Under the pieces are notes generated by a model that saw only the letters and a program-made list of their open reading frames with translations, was not told the DNA's origin and did no database searches. Both the position numbers and the translations under genes were made by a program. DNA of 64,000 bases from Nansenia antarctica (Eukaryota; Chordata; Actinopteri; Argentiniformes; Microstomatidae): positions 27,470,593-27,534,592 of the forward strand of contig OZ022353.1 in the NCBI GenBank assembly GCA_963989245.1, written 5' to 3'. Positions 13,901 to 24,700 of this stretch are shown here, in pieces. Positions within the stretch are counted from its first letter, which is position 1; every line of letters starts with the position of its first letter.

Positions 13901-16900
13901 ATAGATTATTTTTATTTTTTATCAAATAATGGTTGTGGTAATGTATTATTAGCGACCCCCACAGATGTATGATTTTACTGCTTTCATGGGAGCTCAGACC
14001 TTCCTTATGGGAGCTCAGCTCCCATTGGCTCCCACATAACTCGAACACTGATTGTACCAGACATTTAAACCAGGGGTGCCCACATTTTTGCACCCCACTG
14101 CATGTCACCACAACTTAACTCCTGTTTGCATGCAGTCAAATGTGTGCCTAATGGGTCTAAGCAGCATTATGAAAATGTCTTGACTGCACACTCATTTTCT
14201 CTGACTCTTGTAACACTCTCTGAAACATACGCTAAGCAGCTCACCCCCCCCATCCTATTGTTTGCGCTGTCCAGGTGCGGAGGAGAAGATCTTGGATAGC
14301 TTCAGAAAGACCCACAGTCCAGACGCCTGGGACTTCCAGCTGCAGGCCATGATCCAGGCCGCGGGCAAGCTGGTGCTGATAGACAAGCTGCTGCCCAAGT
14401 TGATCGCCGGAGGACACAAGGTGCTGGTCTTCTCCCAGATGGTCCGCTGCTTGGACATTCTGGAAGACTACCTCATCCAGAGGAGGTGAGGCAAAGGTCT
14501 GGGGCTGGTGGAGAGGGCTGGTGGAGAGGGCTGGTGGAGAGGGCTGGGTCTGGTGGAGAGGGCTGGTGGAGAGGGCTGGTGGAGAGGGCTGGTGGAGAGG
14601 GCTGGTGGAGAGGGCTGGGGCTGGTGGAGAGGGCTGGGTCTGGTGGAGAGGGCTGGTGGAGAGGGCTGGTGGAGAGGGCTGGTGGAGAGGGCTGGTGGAG
14701 AGGGCTGGTGGAGAGGTCTGGTGGAGAGGTCTGGGGCTGGTGGAGAGGGCTGGTGGAGAGGGCTGGTGGAGAGGTCTGGTGGAGAGGTCTGGGGCTGGTG
14801 GAGAGGGCTGGTGGAGAGGGCTGGTGGAGAGGGCTGGTGGAGAGGGCTGGGGCTGGTGGAGAGGTCTGGTGGAGAGGGCTGGTGGAGAGGGCTGGTGGAG
14901 AGGGCTGGTGGAGAGGGCTGGTGGAGAGGGCTGGTGGAGAGGTCTGGTGGAGAGGTCTGGGGCTGGTGGAGAGGGCTGGTGGAGAGGGCTGGTGGAGAGG
15001 TCTGGTGGAGAGGTCTGGGGCTGGTGGAGAGGGCTGGTGGAGAGGGCTGGTGGAGAGGGCTGGTGGAGAGGGCTGGGGCTGGTGGAGAGGGCTGGTGGAG
15101 AGGGCTGGTGGAGAGGGCTGGGGCTGGTGGAGAGGGCTGGTGGAGAGGGCTGGGGCTGGTGGAGAGGTCTGGGGCTGGTTGGGGGGGGGGGGGGGGGGTG
15201 GATGAATGCTACTGGCATGGCTAGAATGGGGGCCAGGGGTTGGGTGGGGAGAGCTGGGGGAGGGAGTCCTGGGAGGCAGAAGAAGCAGGATTGGGCTGGT
15301 GCTGGCACTAGGGGAGAGAGCTGGGTCTAGTTGAGGTAGCTAGGACTGAGGAAGAGGTCTGGAGGCTAACAGGCTGGGGCTGGAGGTCTGTTAGCTCATC
15401 TGTGTGTGTGGGTGTGTGTCTCTGCGTGTGTGTTTGCAGGTACACATATGAGCGTATCGACGGGAGGGTACGGGGGAACCTCCGTCAGGCGGCCATCGAT
15501 AGGTTCTGTAAGGTGGACTCTGACCGCTTCGTCTTCCTCCTGTGTACCCGCGCCGGGGGGCTGGGCATCAACCTGACAGCGGCAGACACCTGCATCATCT
15601 TCGACTCAGACTGGAACCCCCAGAACGACCTGCAGGTGAGACCAGGGAGAGGACTGAAGCAGCCATGACATTTCTAGGGATGGGGACGGGGGGCGTGGTC
15701 ACACTCACCCATATTTCCTAATCTGATAATACAGTATGTTAGTAACATAGCATGGATAGCCCTATGAATGAATGAATGAATGAATGGTCTTTATTGTCAT
15801 TGCTACAGTACAGGTACCAAACAATGAAATTTAGGAGGGGTGGCTCCCCTGGTGTTAGGAAAGAAGAAAAAAAAACACAAGAAGGGAAGGAGCTGGTTTA
15901 CATAAATAAAGGCTATGTACACTATCCACTATACTGTACAGATAGACGACTAGGGTTGTCATATTGCACAATAGTGTTATTGCACATTTATTTAAAGTGT
16001 CGCAGTTTGCAGGCTTGAAATGTACATATTTGTGCCTCAGCACTACACCTGATTTTTTCAGTCCAGCAGCTGCCATCAATCCGTCCAGACTGTCCAGGGC
16101 CCAGAACCTAGGTCTTTGCTGTGTTCAGGGCCTGGACGGCCCTGTGGTAGAAGCTGTTCTTCAGTCTGTTTGTCCTTGCGGCCCTGGTCCTGAACCGCCT
16201 TTTCGAGGGCAGCCGGGTAAAGTGTTCGTACCCAGGGTGGGTTGGGTCCCTGGAGATCTTGGAGGCCTTCCTGAGACAGCGTGTGTTGTACAGCTCTTCC
16301 AGAGAGGGGAGGGGGGCGCCGGTGATCTTCTGGGCTGTTCTCACGACTCTCTGTAGCGCATTTCTCTCCGCGGTTGTGCAGCTGGAGAACCAGTTGCAGA
16401 TGCCGTAGGTGAGGATGCTCTCCACTGCGCCGCGGTAGAAGGTCACCAGTATCTCCTGCTTGCTGTGTTCCTTCCTGAGGACTCTCAGGATGTATAGCCG
16501 CTGTTGTGCCTTCTTGATGGTGGCTTTTGTGTTGTCCTTCCAGGTCAGGTCATCCCGCATGTGCATCCCCAGGAATCGGAGGGTTGAGACTCTCTCCACG
16601 CTCTCTCCGTCGATATCCAGAAACGTGTACTATTCAGCCGTTGATAGTGGACTTAATAGTCTTGGTACCCTCCTTGAATAGGTTGACACGATGCATAGAT
16701 AATGAAGAGACTACTGTGTACTATGTACACTGCAGGCCAAGGACTCATCCCACAGCTAACCAATGAGCATTTCCCCTTGAAAATCTGAGCTCAATATTTC
16801 AGTTGGTCAATGAGGTTCAGAGAGAGAAAAGATTTTTCCACAGACCATGTAGTGTACGTAAGCATGCTATTATACCGCTATTATATGGTCTGGCGCTAGG

Positions 16901-19900
16901 ATAGATATAAGCCTGTATTGCCTCTAGTTCATTCTTGAAATAATAATAAACAATTGATTTAATTGAAAAGTGCCTTTCTCAACCTCAAGGACACTATACA
17001 GAAAAAAGAGAAGCAGGACAATAAGTAAAAAAACACAACAAACAGAATAGAGATACAGAAGATACAATTGTATTCAAAAAGAAAATAAATGATTAAAAAG
17101 GTGTAAGACCTCAGGCAGCGATGGGGAATAGCCTCATCATTGTCTCCAGTCATGTTCTGCCCATAGTCTACCTCTGAAGTAATACAATGAATTGAAATAG
17201 AGAGACAATGATCCAAATAAATGGACCAATAAAACAATAAGATGACTTGCACTAAAACATGAGATTTCAGTGAGCTGTTTTGTTAATGATAATAATAATG
17301 CATTGTATTTATATAGCGCGTCTCAAAGACGCTGACAATATGTGACAACTGACAATGAAAAGGGCTACCTGTAGGCGAAATCATTTTTCAGTTTTTTACA
17401 TGTGCTTAAACTACATATTGTAAGCTTTCAAATGATGCGTCATACATTGAAATCGGAAACAAATTGAAGACAACATGAGTATTTGAAAGTTGCTACACCT
17501 GAAATCACTAAGCAGAGAAAATGCCTTTCGAAGATGTTGTTTTTTTCTCACCTTCACAGCCAGGTAATGGGCGGTAACAATGTCTGGTTAACCCCACCCC
17601 CAACCACTCAGCTGTCAATATCTGTCAGTGTTACTCACTGGGTCAGATAGCTACAGTATAGCTAACATTATTACCTAGCAAGGTATTACCTAAGCTAATT
17701 AGCCAGCTTATCATTATGGAGGCTTTATGGTTGTTGTAACTATTATTCTTTTAATGATACAAAAAAGTCTTGAATCAGAATCAGAATTTATTTTACAGTA
17801 CACAATAATACAAATCTTTGGCTGTGGTTCTTCAACATTAGCTTTGCAGCAAGGTACATAATCACAACAATACCATCATCACAATAATCACAAGTAAATA
17901 AGTAAAGTAAGTAATGATAAGTAATAAAGTGATAAGTGATGGTAGTCGCACTACAGCTGAATTAAAGTGCAATCAATAGTGTAACATGCTGTGCAAAGTT
18001 CAACAAGATGAAAATGAAAGTGTTCAGGTATTTCTCAAGTAGTCAGGTAGTGTGCAATTCCTGTGTCCTAATGTTTTCAACATTAGCATTGCAGCAAGGT
18101 TCTCTGATCAAAAAGATACTTCTGTCTGGCCAGATCTTGACATCAGTGATTTTCAGCCATAACCACGCCAGGTTCCTTATATCAAAGCTGAAACAGACAA
18201 AAATAAACGCAGTTAGCTAGCTGTACACGGTATCAACAACACAACACAACAGCATAATGTGCTACTATGCGATTGTTTTAGAAAGTCTTACGCAATACCA
18301 CACATAACTTACTAGCTAATGCTAGCTAGCTAACACGGCTAGCCCAACCCAATTAACAAAAGACAAACAGTTAACTAACTGTACACAGTAGCAACAACAC
18401 AACTTATAAGAACAGCATAATGTGCTACTATGCGATTGTTTTAGAAAGTCTTTAAAAGGCAATACGACGACACAGAACGTACTAGCTAATGTTCGCTAGC
18501 TAACGCGGCTAGCCCAACACAAACAAAGGACTGTATGCTGCTCACCCAAAAGCAGAACGTGTTGTGGTATGTTGATCCTGTGAAATCCCTATGTTGTCCT
18601 AGTAAAGTTTCGTTTATTGGGGACTTTCTTTGTGCCTTCAGTCATTACTGAACAATTGATGAGCTAAGCAGTGTTCATTCTAAGCTAAATACATTGACAT
18701 TCTCAATGAACACATGGAAACAAACACGGCGACCTTTGTCCCGCCCCCTCGAGCTCAACAGCCAATCACACCCAAGTGAAAGCATATGTTATTTCATGAC
18801 AAACAAGCCTATTTTGTTGCTAGATTACACTTATTTAATGAACGTAAAACTGTTCGGAAAAATAACGAGTGGGTACTTCACATCTTCAAGTTGAATGTTA
18901 GCTGAAAAAAAACGAAAATCTGAGTTTTAGGTCAGAAATACTTTAAAGACCGATTTGACGTATTTCTGTTTCCCGAGAGGTGTCTTATTACATCGTCAGT
19001 CGACACATATGGGAAAAACAGAAACAACCAGCAACAGATAACATGAGCACATAGAACACAGAGTTCGAACGGGGAACAAGTAACGAACGGGGAACAAGTA
19101 ACGCAGCAATGTCCAGGGGGGGGAGGGGGGTGGCAGGGTTAGGGGAGATGGTTAGGGGTAGGGGAGGTTGTATGCATGGGAGAACAGGTAGGTTTTGAGG
19201 TGGGATTTACAAGTGGAGAGTGAGGGTGAGTCTCTGAGTGGTTGAGGGAGAGAGTTCCAGAGGCGGGGTGCAGCTCGTGAAAAGGCATGGTCTCCGAAGC
19301 CTTTGAGTTTTGAGGGTGGGACAGTGAGGGGAACAGTGGATGAGGATCGGAGGGTACGGGTAGGGCGGTGGGGGCGAAGGAGGTCAGTCAGGTAAGGGGT
19401 GCCAGGCTATGGAGGGCTTTGTATGTGAGGAGGAGTACTTTGAATTTGATACGTTCTTTGATGGGGAGCCAGTGGAGAGAGTGGAGGACAGGAGTGATGT
19501 GGTCACGGGACCGGGTGTTTTGAAAGCAGGCGGGCGGCGGAGTTTTGGACCATCTGAAATCTATGTTCTTGACCCATATCACCAGTGTAACTTGTGCTGT
19601 GTCTGTGTTTCTGCCCGCCAGGCCCAAGCTCGCTGCCACCGGATTGGCCAGAGCAAAGCGGTGAAGGTGTACAGACTGATCACCAGGAACTCGTACGAGA
19701 GGGAGATGTTCGACAAGGCCAGTCTGAAGCTGGGCCTGGACAAGGCTGTGCTGCAGGACATCAACCGCAAGGGGGCTACCAATGGCGGGGTGAGTGACCC
19801 TGACACCCTGCTCTGCAAGAAAGTCCAGTGTTTGCTGCCTTGGGGGGGTGGCATGGACTGTGGCATTTTTTCGAGTATTTATAATCTAATAAGATGTATA

Positions 19901-21649
19901 AATTGATCCATAACATCATTCTAATTGAATATTGGGTTGCCGTGTGCAATGCAGTCTGAATGTCATTTTGACCTTACTCTCAAAAAAAATGTATGTCCAT
20001 CTATGGAAAAACAGACATTTCCAATGAGTGAGGGTTTGTTCCAATGCTTCAATCCACTGTCCATGTACTGTAAATATACCGTTGTGGTATTACCATAAAG
20101 CCCAATTCTAACAGAATAAGAAATATTGTATATCTACTTTAAGTAAAATAATAAAGTGCATCCAGTTATCTCTTTAGCTGGCAAGTGTGCAGCAGAGTAG
20201 CTCATCTCATTCACACCATGGGACTACAGGGCTCCACATTAACGCTGTTTTACTACCGGAGCAAATAAAACTTTCGCCGGGTTTGTTTGCGCGAGCACGA
20301 CGACGCTGCTATATCCCGGATATGATCGACAGGCGAGTACGCTTTGATAATATCTTCACTCACGATAATCTAGTCTAGTCTCGCGCCTGCGCCGTCTGTT
20401 GTTCTTCCTGCACACAGGTAAACATATCCGGGATATAGCAGCGTCGTCGTGCTCGCGCAAACAAACCCGGCGAAAGTTTTACTTGCTCCGGACAAGTAAA
20501 ACGACGTTAATGTCGAGCCCTGAACTATAATCAGACACTTTCTAGCCACAATAATAGCGATCAATTTGAGCCAACTTTCTCTGTCAGAACAGTCAGCAAT
20601 TATATTTGCTAACGTTTCAACTTACTTACTTTCATCTACAACTTACTTTCATCTGCTCAGACATTTCACCTGGCAAAAAATCTTGTGCGTCGCGCCAAAA
20701 AATAAATGCGAGCTATGCAAGACTACTGGCGGGCTAACGTTACCAACGAGCCCATTGGCTTGCCACTCGCCAGATTTGGGTTGGGTGCGTTTAAAAAAAC
20801 ACCAATATTTTAGCCTGCTTGTCAGATGTTTGGGGTCTACGTCCGTAATAATTCCTTTTTCTTGGGGAGGCAGGCGGCCCGCCCTCCCCCAAGGCAATTG
20901 TAGGGGAAACACTGAAGTGAAGGAATAACCGCTCAGCCTGACCACGATGTTGGCGTATCAGCCTGCTGCCGCACTCTATTAGATCAGCTACAGGACCTGG
21001 GTTGTTGCGGCCTGTGGTTGGTTACATAGCTAACGGTGGGGTGTAGATGTAACGGTGGGGTGTAGATGTAACGGTGGGGTGTAGATGTAACGGTGGGGTG
21101 TAGATGTAACGGTGGGGTGTAGATGTAACGGTGGGGTGTTTCCCAAAGTAGCAGCAGCTGTCTAAGCTGGAGCTGGAGGACCTCCTGAGGAAGGGGGCGT
21201 ATGGCGCCTTGATGGACGAGGAGGACGAGGGGTCCAAGTTCTGCGAGGAAGACATCGACCAGATCCTCCAGAGACGCACGCAGACCATCACCATCCAAAC
21301 CGAGGGCAAGGGCTCCACCTTCGCCAAGGTAACCCCTCTTTCCTTTGAACCTCTATCCCCCATAACACCTATCGCCATCCACTCAGAGAGGGGAAGGGCT
21401 CCATCGCTGCCTACTGTCGCGTGTTTCCCCCCCCTTCCCTTTGTCCTTAGCCATATGCATCTCATCTGGAACCCAGACCCCTGTCAGCAGTCTGGAAATG
21501 TACACCTACGGATGAGTTTATCCTGCTTTCCACTCATGGTGGTGGGGGGAGGGGAAGATGGAGCTAGTTCACTCATGTCTGATTTTATGCCTTGTCAGTT
21601 TTCTCAACATGTCCCAGTGTATGTTATTTGTGTGGTGTCAGTCCAGCTG

Positions 21650-21692
<43 letters not shown>

Positions 21693-21738
21693 TGCGTGCG
21701 TGCATGCCCGCCCCTGTATGTGTGTCCGTGTGTCCGTG

Positions 21739-21782
<44 letters not shown>

Positions 21783-24700
21783 TAGGCCAGCTTTGTGTCT
21801 TCTGGAAACAGAACTGACATTTCCCTGGACGATCCCAACTTCTGGGCCAAGTGGGCCAAGATAGCCGAGCTGGAGATCGACTCCAAGGCAGAGAAGGTAA
21901 CAGGGGCGGGGAGGGAGGTGAACTGGTGAACCCTGACTAGGTTAATAAAAACTGGACAAATGTAGGTGTTTTAAAACTTCTGACCGGTTGTGTACGCTGT
22001 GTGTTTCCAAGATGTTTGTGTCTGTGTGTGACTAAGCCTCCCTTTCTCTCTAACAGGAGAGCTTGGTGATTGACACTCCTCGCGTGAGAAAGCAGACGCG
22101 CCACTACAACTCGTTTGAGGATGACGAGCTGATGGAGTTCTCTGAGCTGGACAGCGACTCTGAGGAGAGGCCCTCCCGCACCCGCCGCATCAGCGAGCGC
22201 AACAGGCGCTACCTCCGCGCAGAGTGCTTCCGCGTGGAGAAGAACCTGCTCATATTCGGGTAAGACTCAACGCGGTCAAAGTCACACCTCAAGGTGTCGG
22301 CCCAAACCTTAACCACATACTCGTTAGAGTACGACACTAACACATTGTACAGTTGAAGTTATGCACTTAGGTTGTGCAGATTTCATGTTAACAAACTATA
22401 GTTTTGGCAGGTCGGTTAGGACATCTACTTTGTGCATGACACAAGGCATTTTGCCAATGATTGTTTACAGACAGATTATTTCACTTATAATTCACTATAT
22501 CACAATTCCAGTCGGTGATTACATACATTCTATCTGTGGATGTATTTTAAGGCCTACCTTCAAACTCAAAGTGCCTCTGCTTGATGTCATGGGAAAATCA
22601 AAAGAAATCAGCTAAAACCTCAGAAAAAAAATGTGTGGACCTCCACAAGTCAACAATTTCCAGGTGAAGGTACCACGTTCATCTGTACAAACAATGTTAT
22701 AAACACCATGGGACCACGCAGCCGTCATACCGCTCAGGAAGGAGACGCGTTCTGTCTCCTAGAGATGAACGTACTTTGGTGCGAAAAGTGCAACTTCCAA
22801 AGTTGTGGCAAAAAGGCTTAAGGATAACAAAGTCAAGGTATTGGAGTGGCCATCACAAAGCCCTGACCTCAATCGTAGAGAAAATGTATGGGCAGAACTG
22901 AAAAAGTGTGTGCAAGCAAGGAGGCCTACAAACCTGACTCAGTTCCACCAGTTCTGTCAGAAGGAATGGGCCAAACCTGACTCAGTTACAGCAGTTCTGT
23001 CAGGAGGAATGGGCCAAACCTGACTCAGTTACAGCAGTTCTGTCAGAAGGAATGGGCCAAACCTGACTCAGTTACAGCAGTTCTGTCAGGAGGAATGGGC
23101 CAAACTTATTGTGGGAAGCTTGTGGAAGGCTACCGGACACGTTTGACCCAAGTTAAACAATGTAAAGGCAATGCTACGTACTAACTAAGGCAATGCTACG
23201 TACTAACTAAGTAATGCTACCACATACTAACTAAGTAATGCTACCACATACTAACTAAGTAATGCTACGTCCTACTAACTAAGTAATGCTACCACATACT
23301 AACTAAGTAATGCTACCACATACTAACTAAGTAATGCTACCACATACTAACTAAGTAATGCTGCCACATACTAACTAAGTGTATGTGAACTACCACATAC
23401 TAACTAAGTGTATGTAAACTTCTGACCCACTGGGAATGTGATGAAAGAAATAAAAGCTGAAATAAATGTATTCTCTCTACTATTATATATTATATATTAT
23501 GCGATACCCTCATCAGGCTACAATGGAGGAAAAGTGGGCAATCGTGCAACCATGGATAAAAGCTAAATACGTCCTTTTCAAGAGGTCTTCAGATGTTGTA
23601 CATATCTTTTTTGGGAATATCCAAATGTTTCACCAGTTGTTTTCCATTTTGTGAGACTTGAGCGATACTTCGACCACTTCTGCATTTCCTTCTCACTTCT
23701 CTCCCTGTCGCTCGAGTCTAAATGCAATGTAACATTGCGGTTTGGATCACCACAATTTCTGATGGACAACATCTGAAGACCTGCACCGCTAAATGGAGAG
23801 TGTTGCCATTTCCTAACGGTATATCTGCATTTCTTTGAGCCTTTCGTTTACGATTGCACTCATTTCTTCCATTGCCTGATGAGGATTTCACTGGTGCTGA
23901 TAGAGATTTGGTTAAAAAAAAATTTTATCGGAACCAATCCTTTAAATGTCCTACTAGCCTCATGGTCTAGTATTCTGCCTGGTTTGTTTGTATGAGTTGG
24001 CTGGTCTGTGGCACTCATGTCTCCTCTTTCTCTCCGCTCTCTCCCTCCCTACCCACACACCACAGCTGGGGTCGTTGGAAGGACATCCTGACCCACGGGC
24101 GGTTTAAGTGGCACCTGGCAGAGCGCGACATGGAGCTGCTGTGCCGGGCGCTGCTGGTCTACTGTCTGCGCCACTACAAGGGCGACGACAAGATCAAGAG
24201 CTTCATCTGGGACCTCATCACACCCACCAAGGACGGCCATGACCAGGCTCTGCAGAACCACTCTGGTGAGAGGCCTGCTGCACGTCCACCTGCTACAACT
24301 CACTCACCTGGAAATAAGGAAAGAGTAGCTCAAACCCAGAAATGTAGAGCCAATATGGGAAATCAGCCAGCGTGTTTGTTTCTTTTGTTTTGTTCTTTTA
24401 TCGGGGTTTAAAGCAGCTTCGCTATAAATAAATACAAAGATATAAGTCAACACTTAGCCCTAGTCCAATGTTATGTCCCATAATGGTTCCAAATGACTAT
24501 AGCCATATCTCCCTGAATCACAGCCTTGTGTGCTTTTGTGGCCCTAAATGCTCCTCTGGTGAGGTGAATGTATGGTACCTCTCCTCCTCAGGCCTGTCAG
24601 CACCGGTTCCCAGGGGGCGCAAGGGCAAGAAGCTGAAGAACCAGCTGTCCCAGCCAGAACTGAAGTACGCCGACTGGCTGGTCCACTGCAACCCAGAGGT

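Larger units (their letters stand above)
10985..14100 (-). mobile_element. Tc1-like element split by two hATs
   Basis: Inverted ends are CAGTGGGGTGCAAACATTTG and, reversed, CAGTGGGGTGCAAAAATGTG. TA flanks the left end; the right TA has decayed to CA. The minus strand at 11201-11461 encodes the transposase C-terminus (VLEWPSQSPDLNIIENLW, ending GGVTKY) with the catalytic Glu. The first two catalytic blocks are lost. hATs occupy 11528-12583 and 12945-14050. Confidence 0.9.
22350..23505 (+). mobile_element. Sleeping Beauty-like Tc1 fossil with repeat expansions
   Basis: The left end CAGTTGAAG after TA, the inner repeat ACAATTCCAGTCGGTGATTA, an N-terminal relic (22590-22800) and a C-terminal relic (22805-23000: VKVLEWPSQSPDLNRRENVW) match the salmonid Tc1/Sleeping Beauty group. 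The middle of the transposase and the outer right end are deleted. Two internal stretches have expanded into tandem repeats. Confidence 0.88.

Noticed and set aside
14241..15330. Long open frames on both strands (up to 355 residues, e.g. repeats of SPPALSTSPLHQ or WWRGLVERAGGEG)
   Set aside because: They are translations of the 13-bp intronic minisatellite, whose period is not a multiple of three but lacks stops in several frames. Splice sites on either side show it is intron.
22165..22262. Possible alternative 3' end of the exon at 22057
   Set aside because: The open frame runs to the donor and stops one codon later, but the phase-2 join to WGRWKDIL is conserved in the family.
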